5,631 bases of DNA, taken from NCBI GenBank assembly GCA_052034295.1, contig JBPOIS010000142.1, forward strand, positions 1 to 5,631, written 5' to 3'. This stretch comes from JBPOIS01 sp052034295 (GTDB lineage: Bacteria > Pseudomonadota > Gammaproteobacteria > Pseudomonadales > Moraxellaceae). Under the pieces are notes generated by a model, which worked only from the letters and a program-made list of their open reading frames with translations, searched no databases and was not told where the DNA came from. Positions 5,466 to 5,631 of the stretch are shown piece by piece (positions within the stretch are counted from its first letter, which is position 1; each line of letters starts with the position of its first letter). A program made the position numbers and the translations under genes.

Positions 5466-5495
5466 GTCTGCCCTTGGCCACTGGTCGGGGCAGAC
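5466..5495 (+). promoter_or_regulatory. Strong hairpin in fusA-tuf gap next to the tuf ribosome binding site
   Basis: GTCTGCCC (5466-5473) pairs perfectly with GGGCAGAC (5488-5495), and GGCC (5476-5479) can pair with GGTC (5483-5486) inside it, one pair being G-U. This gives 12 pairs with a small internal loop. It ends seven bases before AAAGGA (5503-5508), the tuf Shine-Dalgarno. No T-run follows, so it is not a terminator; an mRNA-stabilising, processing or translational role is possible. A second small hairpin, ACAGTT/AACTGT (5438-5443/5447-5452), precedes it. Confidence 0.45.
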
Positions 5496-5516
5496 TCAAT
5501 CGAAAGGAAGATCATC

Positions 5517-5631
5517 ATGGCGAAGGCCAAGTTTGAACGCAACAAGCCGCACGTCAACGTCGGCACCATCGGTCACGTCGACCACGGCAAGACCACCCTG
5601 ACCGCAGCGATTGCCACCATCTGTGCCAAGA
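5517..5631 (+). CDS. tuf: Translation elongation factor Tu, 5' part only
   Basis: EF-Tu is the GTPase that brings aminoacyl-tRNA to the ribosomal A site. Only the first 38 codons are present before the edge. They read [20 protein letters not shown] followed by the P-loop GHVDHGKT, then [12 protein letters not shown], the usual start of the protein. The ATG has AAAGGA (5503-5508) at an eight-base spacing. The gene follows fusA in the classical str-operon order. Many gammaproteobacteria carry two near-identical tuf genes; this copy is the one linked to fusA (tufA position). Confidence 0.98.

Overview
The window is a str-operon region from a GC-rich gammaproteobacterium. The encoded S12, S7, EF-G and start of EF-Tu resemble, from memory, those of Acinetobacter and its relatives (Moraxellaceae). 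Examples are the S12 start MATTNQLIRKG, the EF-G end with PGGTKAIRAEVPLSEMFGYA, and the EF-Tu start [20 protein letters not shown]. The base composition is clearly richer in GC than Acinetobacter itself, so a high-GC member of that family or a close neighbour is the best guess. This assignment is inference; no search was run.

Layout. Positions 1-255 hold the 5' part of a minus-strand beta-ketoacyl-ACP synthase gene (FabB type), cut by the window edge. A 165-base divergent gap with a small palindrome follows. Positions 421-1842 encode an EcsC-family protein with a long disordered, acidic/Pro-Ala-rich tail and a basic patch. A strong intrinsic terminator (1864-1898) closes that unit. The translation operon then starts from a good sigma-70-type promoter (1944-1972), with a hairpin plus U-tract at the expected 5' end of the mRNA. 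It runs rpsL (2039-2413), rpsG (2517-2987), fusA (3291-5423) and tuf (5517 to the edge), all on the plus strand.

How the genes work together. S12 and S7 are 30S proteins of the decoding and head regions. EF-G and EF-Tu are the two GTPases that drive elongation. The 103-base rpsL-rpsG gap can fold and is about the size of the E. coli gap through which S7 controls its own operon.

The most unusual part is the 303-base rpsG-fusA gap. It holds, in order, a small hairpin, a terminator-like hairpin, a GC-rich hairpin, and a long imperfect inverted repeat (3099-3128 against 3229-3258). As RNA this repeat can form 29 of 30 pairs. It encloses a 25-codon open reading frame with a good Shine-Dalgarno sequence. 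The stop codon of that frame lies inside a second terminator-like hairpin whose U-tract is part of the right arm of the repeat. I saw no convincing promoter for fusA. Together this looks like a candidate attenuation element controlling EF-G (and EF-Tu), possibly through a leader peptide. It is the best candidate in the window for something undescribed, but it rests only on base-pairing read by eye.
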